Positions 44,223 through 55,719 are shown, counted from the stretch's first letter. The stretch is DNA of 64,000 nt from Triglochin maritima (GCA_963682175.1 OY821782.1:25255741-25319740); one strand, 5' to 3'. The notes: generated by a model from the letters alone, not told the origin. Numbers and translations: made by a program.

Positions 44223-46029
44223 TAAGGGAGAGATTAATGAGTGAAAGAATTTATGCATTAACTTAAACAAGTAGGATGAGGGGTCCTTTTATAGGCTCCC
44301 AAAACATCCTTATCAAGAACTATTCTTTAGTCATGTTCTCTTGCTTATTCTCTCTAAAATTAATCTCAAATTGCCACATAAGCATCCTAAAAAATGTTTA
44401 ATTAAATCTGGAATTAATCTAACCCATGAACTAATTATTCTCTTTATAATTCCGGCGAAATTCGTGTTGTTCGGTTGACCGAGAATTCTTCTCGGTTAAC
44501 CGAACCATTCGGTTTTAACACATGTTTGGTGGACCGTGAGCTAGACGATCGACCAAATATGCATGAGAAAATTCTCTGGAAAAATTCAGACGATCCGCGT
44601 CTTGCTCTGGTCGGCCGTTGACCCACAAAAATTTCCCCAGGCGAATATTCATCGGACGACCGTGTCACCTTCGGTCTACTGAAAATATCCCAAGTTATCT
44701 CCTCGATATTTTCTCTCGGTTGACCGTTCACGCTCGGTTGACCGAACCCAATTGTCCAGGCACTCCAGACAATTTCGGTCAACCAATTGTGTTTACCCGT
44801 TCCCTGTTCGGTTGACCGTTCCGATGACACCTCAGTCGACCGAACCGTAAATGGTTGACCGTGTTTGACCCCGATTTTGCCTTTGTCAAATTTTGGATTA
44901 TATCCAACAAAATTTGATCTTTTGGGGTTTTTAGCAAATTCATATCTTATGTAATATATTATCCTATGTAATATTAAATTATTTCACCCTATAATATATA
45001 CACCTCATAATAATTTATTACGATTCTTGTTATGTCAATTCTCATGACATATTTATTTTATTCATTCACCACATGTGTTCCTTTTTCACATGAAACCCGA
45101 CACATCATATGAACTCAAAAGCAAGCTTCTTGTTTCCCAGTTTTGTGGTGTGCCCTATAAGAGGATCTAAGCTAAATCGGCAGCGATATTAAAGACTTAA
45201 TATCTCAAACTATAAGCGGTATCTATCTACACATTATAGTTACCCAATTAGCATAGATGTCTTTGTTCCACTCGAACTAAACAGAAGCCATTTAGTGATG
45301 TAGGTACACCACTTGCTTCCGTCCCTTCCCTCATGATATTAAGAATATATATACAAAGTAGAAATGTATCACCTTTGTATTATATTCATTCCTTGATCTC
45401 TTTAAGCTAATTATAACTATGTAGCCTCACTCAAACTACATTGTGCACATTTTAATTTTGCTTTATCAAGGGGCCCACTAATATCATCACTCAATTAAGA
45501 GGGGTAATGATTATCGTTTGACTACCTATCTTTTCTAGCACAAGTCACGATCAACCAACTATTTCCTTTATCACTATACTCATTGATAGCTTTTGACAAT
45601 AATCAAATTAACCACTTCTTGAGTGAAAATATATAAGTCTCATATCTTAGGATCCAAGACACAGTAAAATATTAATGACACGAAACACAATTCCATAATG
45701 TTTTACTCGTTAGGTCTATTCAATATATAAAAGTAATCTTTTCCTCTGTTATATACTCGTGTCGTCAATTATTTGTAGAGCTACTACAATCGATGACCAA
45801 CACAACAATCTTATCTCGGTGATTAATGTTCCTTGTTAATTACCATGATTGTGAATAACTTTTTATTTATGTAAACCATTATCTTTTGGAGCTCTACGGT
45901 AAAGGACTAAGCGCCTCCTCCTTAACACTTCCAAAAGACGAATACCATAATCGTGGAACAAATTTTTTGCATATCCAATTGATAATAATTGACATATAAA
46001 AGTAAAACTTTTAGAACACATTCCTTTCA
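44218..46029 (-). repeat. Copia 3' LTR, larger part
   Basis: Continues the LTR begun at 25533. The antisense TATA (TTTTATAGG) is near 44288. Palindrome-rich U3 lies at about 44460-44870 (for example CGGTTGACCG at 44735 and GTCGACCGAACC near 44844). It ends at TTCCTTTCA, 46029. Confidence 0.88.
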
Positions 46030-46041
46030 ATCTCCCACTTG
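46030..46041 (-). other. Copia polypurine tract
   Basis: In sense CAAGTGGGAGAT, directly upstream of the LTR start TGAAAGG. This is a typical copia tract. Confidence 0.8.
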
Positions 46042-46199
46042 TTATGAAAGTTTTCTTTCACATACATTCTCAATGTATAAAACAATAATAATTAGGGTAA
46101 CCCACTCTAATCACTCATCAAGCCAATCCTCATGGTTCCTCAGACCCATGGACTCAAAATGCATTTCGCCTTTTGTCTTGGTATGATGGTTTGTTGAAT

Positions 46200-47762
46200 G
46201 AATCAGCTGTGTTGCTGTTTGTGTCCACCTATAATAAATTTATTTTGCCTTCGTCGGTGGTTGAGTTAGTCGTAGTGATTTAACTCCAACTACGCTATCT
46301 CGTTGCTCCACCTTCCAGAATGATGACATATCAATATTGCGACCCCCTATCATCGGGATCACTCATGAAGCTTGCATCCGAATAGCCCACGGCTATTACC
46401 TCTTTGTCCTCCATAAACAAGAAACTTATCTTTGGTCCAGTTAAGCCACCTCAGAATATTCTTGACCGCAGTCCAATGATTAGGACCTGTGTTGGATTGG
46501 TGACGACTTGTCACACTTAGAGTATACGAGACATCGAGTCTTGTGCAAGTCATCGCATACATGATCAATCATATTGCTGAAGCATAAGGGATATCTTTCA
46601 CGTACTCCAAGTCTTTACATGATTCAGCACGTTGAGACTTCTTGAGTTTCACACCCATACTCATTAGCACACTGCCTGTTTTGGAGTTGCTCATGCTGAT
46701 CCTTTCCAAGACCTAGTCAACGTATGTACGTTGACTTAGGCCAATGAGTCTACAAAATCTATCTCTATATATCTTGATTCCCAAGATGTATTGAGCCTCA
46801 ACCATATCTTTCATTGAAAATGCAGATTTCAATGAACTTCTCGTTTGCTCAAGCAAAGGTATATGATTTCCTATGAGGAGTATGTCATCGACATATAAGA
46901 TCAAGAACACTATGTGGCTCCCACTAACCTTCTTGTACATACTAGGTTCTTCTTTACTTTGGACGAAGTGAATCTTTTTGACTTCTTCGTCAAAACGCTT
47001 GTTCCAACTCCTTGATGCTTGCTTCAATCCATAAATGGATCTTTGAAGCTTTCATACTTTCTCGCTATTCTTTGGATCTTCAAAACCTTGAGGTTGTACC
47101 ATGTACACATCATCCTCCAAGTTCCCATTAAGGAACGCTGTTTTGACATCCATTTGTCATATCTCATAATCATGAATAGACTTGAACAAGGCAACCGGTG
47201 AAAAAGTTTCATCATAGTCAATTCCTTGAGCTTGAGTGAAACCTTTTACTACAAGCCTCGCTGTGTACGTTGCCAAGTTCCCATCCATGTCCATCTTCCT
47301 CTTGAAAACCCATTTATTTTGAATGGCCTTTTTCCTTTGAGGAAGGTCAACCAAGTTCCACACTTGATTATCATACATTGATTCTATTTCGGATTCCATG
47401 GCCTTAAACCATAGTTTGGAGTCATTTCTTTCCATTGCTTCGTGAAAGGTCAAGGGATCATCGGTATCTAGTACCATGATCTCATGGAGTCCCAAATACC
47501 CATCAGGTTTCTTCCTTTCCCTCGTTGACCTTCTAAGTTGTTTTGGTTCTACGTCTACTTCTCGAATTTCTTCCATAATTTCTTGTGGAATTGGTTCGTG
47601 TTCGATTCTCGAACGTACACCGGTCGAACGATACCCTCGGGTGGTCGACCGATTGTACATTTTGAGCGAGAAGATGAAGGCCATGGGTGCTTTCGGTCGA
47701 CCGGGCCCCCTTTGCCGTTTGACCGAACGCACTGTAGTATGTCGGTTGGGGGCGTTGACCAT
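46200..47762 (-). pseudogene. Ty1/copia pol: reverse transcriptase and RNase H, broken
   Basis: Reading from 47762, a hinge (RRSTRERKKPDGY) precedes RVT_2: NKWVFKRKMDMDGN, ARLVVKGFTQAQGIDYDETFSPVA. A stop near 47160 interrupts; then residues [19 protein letters not shown] and SIYGLKQASRSWNKRFD, and the catalytic box LYVDDILLIGN (47027-46713). RNase H-side residues MYAMTCTRLDVSYTLSV and HWTAVKNILRWL follow at 46568-46359. Several stops occur. Integrase, protease and gag are not found upstream. The protein's first residues are encoded by a stretch full of CGGTCGACCG-like palindromes (47600-47762). Confidence 0.88.
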
Positions 47763-48140
47763 CTAAACGGTCGACCGCCACTTTGACCAGTCCGACCGGA
47801 CGTACTATTTTAAGTCATTTGGGGGTGTACACTTCAAAACGGTCAACCGCCCTGAGACCCCGTTTGACCGATGACTTACGTAGGGTTCGACCGATTCATA
47901 TTTCGGTCGACTGACAATGACTTAGAGGAATGTTAAGTCCCTGATGTTTTTGGTTGACCGTTGGGGATGTCTTATTTATTATTATTTATGGTGTAGACCT
48001 TCTAAACGGTCGACCGTCCAGAGATCTTTGTTCGACTGTTTGATGTTTGTTTGGTTCGACCGTTGGATTGTGGTTGGAACCAATTACCTGTTTTAACGAC
48101 CAACCGGTCGACCGTATGGCCTTCCTCGGTCGACCATTGG
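47600..48140. repeat. Palindrome-rich stretch (CGGTCGACCG and variants)
   Basis: Exact CGGTCGACCG occurs at 47694, 47768, 48007 and 48105, with variants such as GGTCGACCGATTG (47643) and CGGTCGACCATTGG (48124). It joins the copia RT start to the unassigned region on the right. The same palindrome marks the copia LTR U3. Confidence 0.85.
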
Positions 48141-49189
48141 ATCCAATTAATTGCATTGTTTGTTTATGAGCGCGTTGGCACGTCGATTTCATTTACTTCT
48201 TATGTTCCCATGTTATGACATGTGCATTGAGACCTAGGTAGTACACCTGTGTGACCATATTCCCCTTTGCATGATCTATATGATATGGCTCTACGGAGCA
48301 TGATGACTGTCGTCCTAAGTGGTGATAGAGATGACCTTAGCCTTTGTGGCGAAGGAGATGACATTAGCCTTTGTGGCGACGGAGACGACTGTTAGCCCTT
48401 GTGCAATAGAGTTTTGTGCCTTAGCCTGTGTAGCGACGGAGATGACCGACTGATGTTGTTCTGGTGGATGTGCACGACCGATGTTATTCCGACAAGTATG
48501 ATCGTCCAGCTGTGGCACGGCTGGAGAGTATGACTGACCAGAGTGACGGCTCTGGCGGATTGTGGTCTTCGACCACTGATCAGATCTGATGATGACTCAG
48601 AAGTGTGTGCGACCCTCACCGAACCCATATGACTAGTGCAGTTGCGAGTGGAGGTTTGTCTTGTAGTTTCCGTATGACCACATGTGCCTGCGGTGGGTAT
48701 CTACAAATGACCAAAATTAGACATATGACTAATGAACCCCGGTTGGGGAAATGACTGTTATGACTTATGACCTGATGACCCAGTTGGGGAATGTTTTGTT
48801 ATGATTTATGTTGGCATGATACTTGTATGATAGGTCACGTATTGCATGTGCATGTAGGTGGATTTGGCATACAAGGTTTCCATATGGAAACTCACGGCAT
48901 TGTTGTTTTATTTCAGGTTCCCCTACGGGAGCTGTTTGGGTGGTGACTGAGGACGAGTGCATTTTGGAGTCTGGTCCTCGTGTCTATGTTGAGGTTATTA
49001 TGAGTACTTGTATATTTGTATATTGTATTTTGATGTAGTCATTCTTTTGTCAACTCCTGTATACGGTGCAGCACCATATATTATATGTATATTTTCGAGT
49101 AACGTTCCCTAGGTTGATGTTGATATCCTTTGATTATCCTTTATTAAAAGTATAAGATTTCTGCTGTTTCGGGGACATTACACTCAATC
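48141..49189 (+). mobile_element. Probable Ty3/gypsy LTR fragment
   Basis: There is no reading frame. The right end (TTTCGGGGACATTACA, 49174-49189) looks like a Tekay/Del-type LTR end. The segment 'atttcaggttcccctacggg' and a late TATATTATATGTATA region also suit such an LTR. No primer site follows, and the family is not the same as at 23669-24746. A 27-bp tandem repeat lies at 48330-48383. Confidence 0.4.
48330..48383. repeat. 27-bp tandem repeat, two copies plus decayed neighbours
   Basis: The unit is ATGAC(C/A)TTAGCCTTTGTGGCGA(A/C)GGAG. Looser copies (GTTAGCCCTTGTG, CTTAGCCTGTGTAGCGACGGAG) follow to about 48445. Confidence 0.75.
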
Positions 49190-49534
49190 TCGCGAAAACC
49201 CTAAAAAATTCGACTCAGTTTTCTATGGGAATTGAGGGAAATGACTCAAATTCTTTCAAACATCATAGATAGTGGTAGGAACTCACGATAAGGGAGAATT
49301 TGCAGTGGGAATTCACAAAAGGAGTGAGCAGTTGGTGTTTTGGGTTTTCGCTACTTCTTTCTCTCTCTCTAAGGGTTTATTTGTTTCTCCAAATGAACAG
49401 ATATGTTACTTTTGTATTTCAATTTTATTGTATTTTTTGATAATACTTTATCTGCTATCTCAAATATGAGGAGGGAACATTAATTTGTTTTAGAGGCAAA
49501 AAAGAGAACTAAAAAATTCATGCGCCAAAATACC
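49190..49534. other. Unassigned, AT-rich
   Basis: No gene or family recognised. It may be the inner part of the CACTA fragment that ends at 49804. Confidence 0.35.
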
Positions 49535-49804
49535 CTTTCATTGAAAACCATTGCATTACACTTGTCTAATGCAACACTACTGACCCTCTGTTGCATTATC
49601 ATTGTCTAATGCAACACTATTTGCTCTTCTGTTGCATTAGTCTTATCTAATGAAACATTATACCCCAGATTGTGGCATTAGCCCTATATAATGCAACGTC
49701 ATGCAAAAACCAGTTGCATTAGCATGTCTTATTGCAACGCCTTTAAAATAATTATTGCATTAACATCTATTAGAGCGTTGCATTTGGTCAAAAATGTAGT
49801 AGTG
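49535..49804. mobile_element. CACTA-type terminus with TTGCATTA subterminal repeats
   Basis: About ten copies of TTGCATTA or TAATGCAA lie between 49548 and 49785. The stretch ends with AAAAATGTAGTAGTG at 49804, the reverse complement of a CACTACTACATTTTT terminus. The terminus and repeats differ from the element ending at 15793, so this is another CACTA family. No partner end or transposase was found. It interrupts, or abuts, Athila sequence starting at 49805. Confidence 0.65.
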
Positions 49805-50704
49805 TTAGGCTCATTCAAGGGATGCGGCACACCTCCTTCACTAAGAATGGGTCTTCTCCCCGAGTCATCCAAGAAGGACCACCCTGCCTCCTTTGTATTA
49901 TCAAGAATAAGCACGATCGCAGGTGGGTCCTTGTTGGAGTCAAGATGACGCTCAAAAGGATCAACGGGCATGGGACATGGGGTAGAGACACCTTCTGGTA
50001 TGGGCATATGCTGAGGTGTGTCCCCCTCACTGACAGTCTCAACTGAATAATCTAACAAACACTCCCTTTGTACAATCATCTTCGATGCCAGCTCACTCTG
50101 TTGCATTCTCAACGGGTTGCATAGGTGTTTGGGGTGTTTGTTGATTTTGTGGTGCTTTCTCTAATTGGCGGATGAGGTTGAGATTTAAAGGTTGGTCCAA
50201 GGGTTCTTGTTGCCTACCAGAGTTGAACACATGAAACACGACACTCATGTTACCGAATGTGAGCTTCATGAGACCATTTCTACAATTATTTATGGCATTG
50301 GAAGTTGCCAGAAATGGTATACCCAAAATCAAAGGAATTTGAGAGTGGATGTTCGCAATACGGTTGGTATCGAGGATGAAAAAATCTACTGGAAATATAA
50401 AATCTTCAACTTTGATGAGCACGTCCTCAATAATCTCCTTTGGGACACAAATGGATCTCTCTGCCAATTGGAGGGTGATCTTAATTGGTTTCAATTCTCC
50501 CAAGTTCAACTGTTGATAAATAGAAGATGGGAAGAGGTTGACCGCTGATCCTAAATCAAGCAATTCGGTACTCATGCTAGTGTCCCCTATCGTACACTGA
50601 GTAGTAGGACACCCAGGGTCCTTGTACTTTGTGTATGTACGATAGGACAAAAGTGAGCTTACACTTGCAGCTAAGAATGCTTTCTTCGGAACATTGGTCT
50701 TCAT
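49805..50704 (-). pseudogene. Athila relic protease
   Basis: The frame 50704-50093 has KAFLAASVSSLL, then LLDLGSAVNLFPSSIYQQL (retropepsin site), FIFPVDFFILDTNRI, IPLILGIPFLATSNAI and a Gln/Pro-rich tail. It matches the outer Athila protease segment by segment. The second frame, 50112-49805, continues with VLILDNTKEAGWSFLDDSG and is cut at 49804 by the CACTA terminus. Confidence 0.85.
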
Positions 50705-51295
50705 CTTGGTTGTGCAGAGATCTTTCTACACTTTGGCATATTGAGGTATTTGTTGGATGACATCCAACAAGGGGATGTTAACCTTCACTTGCTTAAACAC
50801 CTTTAATATCGTATCCATTGTGTCACTCTGCTTTTTGGTTAACCTACTAGGATAGGGAGCTTTGGGCAGGTTGCCTTTCCGCGGTGCCTGAGAAGGAGGC
50901 GTTGGTGTATTACCCTCACCCTGAGCCTATTTCTCACCATCACTCCCACCGAGGGCTGCATAGATGGTTGTGGTGGAAAGGATATGTGATTGTCAACCTG
51001 CTTTCCATTCTTTAAGGTTACAACGGCTTTCACATGGTGAACATGTACCTCCACATGGTTCACTTGCAAGTGTGGTTGTCGGTACATGCGGGGATTTACC
51101 TCCGGCTGGCTAGGCAGAGTCCCTCGCTCTCTCTCATGTACAGACTAAGCCAATTGACCCATCTAAAGATCAAGTGATTTGATGGTCTGCTGATTTGAAG
51201 TGAGAACTTGACTTGTGTATGACATAAAAAAATTCATTGAGTTCTCAAGTCCACGGATCAAGTTCTCAAGCAAATTAAATTGCTATTCCATGCTG
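50705..51295 (-). other. Athila relic gag-protease linker
   Basis: A degenerate stretch with an open frame at 51087-50839 (NHVEVHVHHVKAVVTLKNGKQ), corresponding to the region at 36180-36460 in the outer Athila. The coiled segment after the knuckle is near 51130-51250 in broken frames. Confidence 0.55.
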
Positions 51296-52572
51296 TTAGA
51301 ATTTGGGATAAGATTGTGAATGCATGGGAGGTTGGTGTGGTCTGTTTGGTGGTCTAGAGATGTTTGAAGGACCACCCTGGACATTTTTTTGGATCCATGA
51401 AAAGTTAGGGTGGTTCTTCCATCTGGGATTATATGATGATAAGCATGAGTCATTCATGGATCTGTCATAGATGGCATTGACATGTTCCATCTCAGGAGGA
51501 ATGGATGCACACCCGCCTCCTACATTACCTATCCTACCACACAAATAACAAGGAACCAAAGCAGATGAAGATACATGAGACACACCTTTTTGGTTTTGGA
51601 GCTCAATCAAATCCACACGGCGCATTTAGGCCGCCATGCGTGCCTCGGTGGCCGTAGTGGTATCGACAGCAAAAACAGCACCTGATCTAGTCGAGTTTGC
51701 GTTTGCGATATTTGCTCCTATGCAAGATGATACGGGTGGATCTCTCACATTCTCCCACTGCATAGTTTTCTCAGCGCGGTCTTTTACGAAAGCCCATGCC
51801 TCCTTTTCATCCTTTCCTAAGAACTTTCCTTGACACATGGACTTAAAAAGCATTCGGGATGGGATGTGAAGACCCTCGTAGATAAACTGACAAAGGTGCC
51901 ACAACTCGATGCCATGGTGAGGGCATGAGGATAGTAGCTACTTCAACCTCTCTAAGTATGCATGAAATGATTCAGTCTCATGTTCATAAAATGAATTGAT
52001 TTCGTTCCTCAATTTTTTTATCTGATGATTTGGAAAGTACTTCTTGAGGAATGCATATTGAAATACATCTGAAGTCCTAAAGGTATTCACCTGGTTGCTG
52101 TACAACCACTTCTTGGCAAAATCCTTTAGTGCAAAGGGGACAAACCTAAGATGGATGGAGTATGTGCTAAGTTGTTGCAGCTTGAACAAAGCACAGACCT
52201 CCTCAAATACCCTGAGAAAGAAATGAGGGAGCATGGAGAAAAACTGTGACTTATCCTCAAAGTTGTTCCCATTCGTCTCTAGCAATACGATGCAAGAAGG
52301 TAGAGTAGTACGACTCAGGTAGCATCGATCGTGAAGGGGAATGGGAACCTGGGGAAACAATTGATGAGGTGGTGGACCCCCACCTTCTCGAGCAAAGGTT
52401 GGGGTGATCCAACACCTGAGTCATCCTCGTGTGGTCCACGACAAGCCATGGTCCCGGGACTGTGTAGGACACGAGACGGGGATGTATTCGAAAAGTCGAC
52501 AGTCAAAGACAAATCGATGTCGTATCTCGTCAAACGACCCACAATGTCTCGTGACCACATTGGCATGCACAA
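51296..52572 (-). pseudogene. Athila relic gag
   Basis: The amino end lies in 52572-52315 (MACRGPHEDDSGVGSPQ after the ATG near 52449). The capsid-like domain is in 52360-51938: LRFVPFALKDFAKKWLYSNQV, YAFLKKYFPNHQIKKLRNEI, FYEHETESFHAYLERLK, as in Retrotrans_gag. It continues at 51904-51626 (FLGKDEKEAWAFVKDRAEKTMQW). The knuckle CYLCGRIGNVGGGC is in 51625-51296; its His position is Asn, so the CX2CX4HX4C pattern is broken. Stops separate the frames near 51623, 51910 and 52310. This copy shows the amino half that the outer Athila gag has lost. Confidence 0.83.
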
Positions 52573-53660
52573 AGAGGCGTACCCACACGAGTCAGATGAA
52601 AAAATAAAGAAAACTTTTTTTTGAAGAACTAAAGCAGAATGTGCGTAGAGGAGAAGACGGGAAAACTCAGAAGAGAAGGGAAGAACTCCTTATGCTACGG
52701 CGAGTAGGTACTGATAGAAGCACACAAGCAGTTAAGGCTGAAACAACCTAAGATCGCTACAGGTCCTTACAGCTAGACGACTCCTAACTGCGAGGTCACA
52801 CGTCCTCAACAAGCCTGACCACCCTATGGTGAAGACCACAATGCCCAGCAAGTGAGCCAAGATCCAGAGATCTTGTCTCTCCAACTATCGACATAGTGGG
52901 CAACGTCGTTCAAGCCATGACGTTCGTGACCAGATCACTCTCCCAATGCACCCGAGATTCTTAGGGGCCAATGTCTACTTGATTTTTAGGTTAGGCTCTT
53001 GATTAATGTGAATTTTGGGGCCAAGGAAAGGGTGATGAAATCCCCCACCTTATCTTATATGGGATAACCCCTCATTAGTAACATTTTGGAGTCTTAATCT
53101 AGAAATCAACTTTGCAAACAAAACACTCAACTCACACTTGTTACAATGCAATTCCTACTAACTATTGCATGTTCATATGAAATGCATGAATGATAGTAGG
53201 AAATGTGTACCTCACACCAGTGCTCAACAACGGAAAGTAAGTTAAAATAAAAGACAAATTACGTGCCTAAGTCAAGTACATGATGCATGACCAAAACAAG
53301 CAAGAAAGCCTAATCTTTTGCTTTGGGTTTAGTGGCTAAGTTGATTAAAAGGGGATTGATTATTGATGTAGGGCAAACTACAAGTCCAAACATGTCAAAT
53401 TGAGCCCAGACCTCTATGTTGAAACAACAAACAACCCGAAGAAAGGAAAAGGCAAGAAGATCTCATCAGGCTGCCAGTTGGCGGTCCACCACCGCTGACT
53501 AGCGGTCCGTTTGTCTTTTTTGGCCTCCAAACTTCTTCTGGTGCCTTCCCTTGATCTTTAGTGCCTACTGAAATAAAGAAAACTACAAAACAAAAATTAA
53601 ATCCACTCGAATCGTCCAAACCAGAGTCTGGACTGAACACCTCCCGGCAACAGTGCCAAA
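52573..53660 (-). other. Athila relic leader and primer site
   Basis: Untranslated leader matching the outer Athila leader in reverse (for example 'ccttaagaatctcgggtgcattgggagagtgatctgg' in sense near 52930-52975). It contains a GCCAGTTGGCGG/CCGCTGA inverted segment near 53475. No gene. Confidence 0.65.
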
Positions 53661-54207
53661 TATTTTCCGCAATTGGGGTCCCTCTGGTCGAGAGATCACA
53701 ACTCTCCTTACCAGGAAAAGAACGCACGCATCGAGGTCAGAAAGCCAATCCATTCCGAGGATCACATCGAAATCAGACAGAGGCAGAACAACAAGGTCAA
53801 TCGGAAGGTCCTGATCTCTGAGTCCCACCAACACCCTCGGATGATACGTCCTCACTAGAAGAACGTCGCCGACTACAGTACTGACCTCCAAGCTGAAAAA
53901 GTTAGCTCCACCGGCAACCTATCCACTATGGCTGCAAACCCCTCCGGAATGAAGGAATGCGTTGCCCCACAATCAAAGAGTGTCTTCGTGACCTAACCAG
54001 ATATAACAATTTTACCTTTGATGATGTCGCCGGACTTCTCTGCATCCTCTGCTCGGATGGCAAATGCACGTCCAACTGGCCTACCCTACTCTGCACCACG
54101 ACCGTGCCCACTAATATTTCTGCCATGACTCGCACCATCACCTACCCTACTAGTGCCCACACCCTTGCCTCCAAAAGTCTTTTGTTGACACTCATGAATG
54201 AAGTGCA
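53590..54207 (-). pseudogene. Tekay-like gag end and protease, broken
   Basis: In sense from 54205: knuckle end HFIHECQQKTFGGKG, a Gly/Ser linker, then near 53990-53890 DCGATHSFIPEGFAAIV (retropepsin, D-C-G in place of D-S-G), and in 53891-53583 MEVSTVVGDVLLVRTYHP, LPIDLVVLPLSDFDVILGMDWLSD. Stops and frameshifts separate these parts. At about 53660 it passes without a break into an Athila primer site. The family is the same as the relic at 24895-25195. Confidence 0.78.
54101..54205. repeat. Direct repeat flanking solo LTR, left copy
   Basis: About 105 bp from ACCGTGCCCAC to AATGAAGTGC, similar (roughly 80-85% by eye) to 55620-55719. It lies within the Tekay-like gag/protease linker. Confidence 0.85.
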
Positions 54208-55619
54208 TGGCGTTTATCGTTTATATTTACCGCAAGTGCACGACGTCGGTGAAGACGCGGCAAGTACGGGTCGTGTCCGCGAGGCGGTGAGTAGTTTCTG
54301 GTTGGAACTAAATCATGTGGCGAATAAAGGGAGAAGAGATCTGAGTATGCTAATCTAAGCTACATTAACTAGTAAGAAGAAATGCGAAAGAAAGCCACTA
54401 ACGAGTGACTCAAACTAAACTAAGAGAACTTAATGCAAAGCTTCAAATCAGGAAGAGAGGCCCCTAAGGGATGGTGTGAGTGCACACATGTAATAAGATA
54501 GTGAAGAATGCATTAAATAGGCACAAATGTAGGTAGTGTTTTCATGTATAGGAAGTGTCTAATGGTTATGGGAAAACCTATCAATCCCATCACAAACCTA
54601 ATTGATTAACATTCACATACACAAGCTGATAATTTCATAACCTAAACAAGCATGGGAGGTGTCTAATTGTTGTGGGAAGACCCATCAAGTGAAGTGTTCT
54701 ACTCTAAACAAGCAAGCATACATTCACACTTATCAACACATTTCAAAATAAAGCATTCATTTCCATTCTTTAATGCATGTATGAACATCATCTCCACCCC
54801 CAAAGGGGGATGGAACTACTCACTACTCATTAAAAAAAGACAAAATCAATTTATGGTAATTAAGATAGGAAATGGAGACATGCTAATTCCTTCAACTAAG
54901 ATTAAGACAAACAAAACAAGCTAAACAAGCAAGAATTAAAACAAAGACAATATTAAAACAAACTATTAAGAAATATTTTATTAACATGACTCACATTACA
55001 AGTAGCATTCTTCTCCACCTTGAGTTTTGCTCCAAGACTTACTCCAAGTAGAGAGAAAGGGACCAAGCAATGGGTGAATACAAAGGAGAAGGAAGAGTTC
55101 TATTTATAAGCATGAAAAAGGTAACCAGGGACTGAAGCACGATTAAAGCATACAATATATGGACTGAATAAAACCTAGTCTAACACCCGAGTGAAGCACT
55201 TGTCATTTGGGGATGAATGGACCGCTAATTGGTTGTTTGGGAGCCAATAAAAAATGGTGGTCTGGATGGGCTTGATCGGGTCTAGTTTTGGGTGGCTTGA
55301 TTCGGTCTCTATTTCTTCATGTTTGGTGAACCTGATTTGGTTGTTGATGTTTGGGCCTGGATCTAATTGCCAAAATACTCCTCATGATGGTGTGGAGCTT
55401 CTTTATTTACTGATTGGTCCTTTTGGTTTACATCCGGGGCCTTCTCTCTTGCATCTCAGTCAATTCAGTGCTTTTCCTTGCTATTAAGTCCTTTTTGAGT
55501 CTCTTCTTCCCAAACCTGTTTATTCCTGAAAGATAAACATAAAACACATTAAATAGCATTGCTTAGGCTAAAAATAAAGGATATAGGACACAAATATATG
55601 CTTGATATGATGTCAATCA
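54208..55619 (-). mobile_element. Solo Athila LTR (minus)
   Basis: Starts TGGCGTTTATCG and ends GATGTCAATCA in plus reading; about 1.41 kb. It has the reversed LTR landmarks (ACCGCAAGTGCACG, CCCCCAAAGGGGGATGG near 54797, 'cttactccaagtagagagaa', TATTTATA at 55101-55108). No primer site or tract adjoins. The 5-bp flanks (GTGCA and ACCGT) do not match; instead a ~100-bp direct repeat borders both ends. Confidence 0.82.
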
Positions 55620-55719
55620 ACCGTGCCCACTAGCATTTTTGCCATGACTCGCACCTGCCTTGCTAGTGCTGGCACCCTAGCCTCAAGATGTCTTCTGTGG
55701 ACACCCACGAATGAAGTGC
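55620..55719. repeat. Direct repeat flanking solo LTR, right copy
   Basis: ACCGTGCCCAC to AATGAAGTGC, partner of 54101-54205. It begins at the first base beyond the LTR. Confidence 0.85.

Larger units (their letters stand above)
25533..47780 (-). mobile_element. Ty1/copia element (minus), 5'-truncated, 3' LTR split by Athila
   Basis: The 3' LTR is in two parts, 25533-25748 and 44218-46029, separated by the Athila element at 25749-44217. The LTR 5' boundary in sense (TGAAAGG) is at 46029, directly preceded by a polypurine tract (CAAGTGGGAGAT in sense, 46030-46041). Pol (RT and RNase H) follows to 47762. The integrase, protease and gag regions and the 5' LTR are missing. The outermost ~165 bp of the LTR 3' end (sense) are also missing, since LTR sequence begins at TCTCTAAAACC (25535). 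Confidence 0.82.
49805..53660 (-). mobile_element. Athila relic (minus): primer site, leader, gag, protease
   Basis: From right to left: a primer site (reversed, TCCCGGCAACAGTGCCA at 53642-53658), a leader of about 1 kb, gag (52572-51296), a linker and a protease (50704-50093). RT and integrase are lost at the CACTA terminus. No LTR adjoins the primer site; Tekay-like sequence does. Confidence 0.82.
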
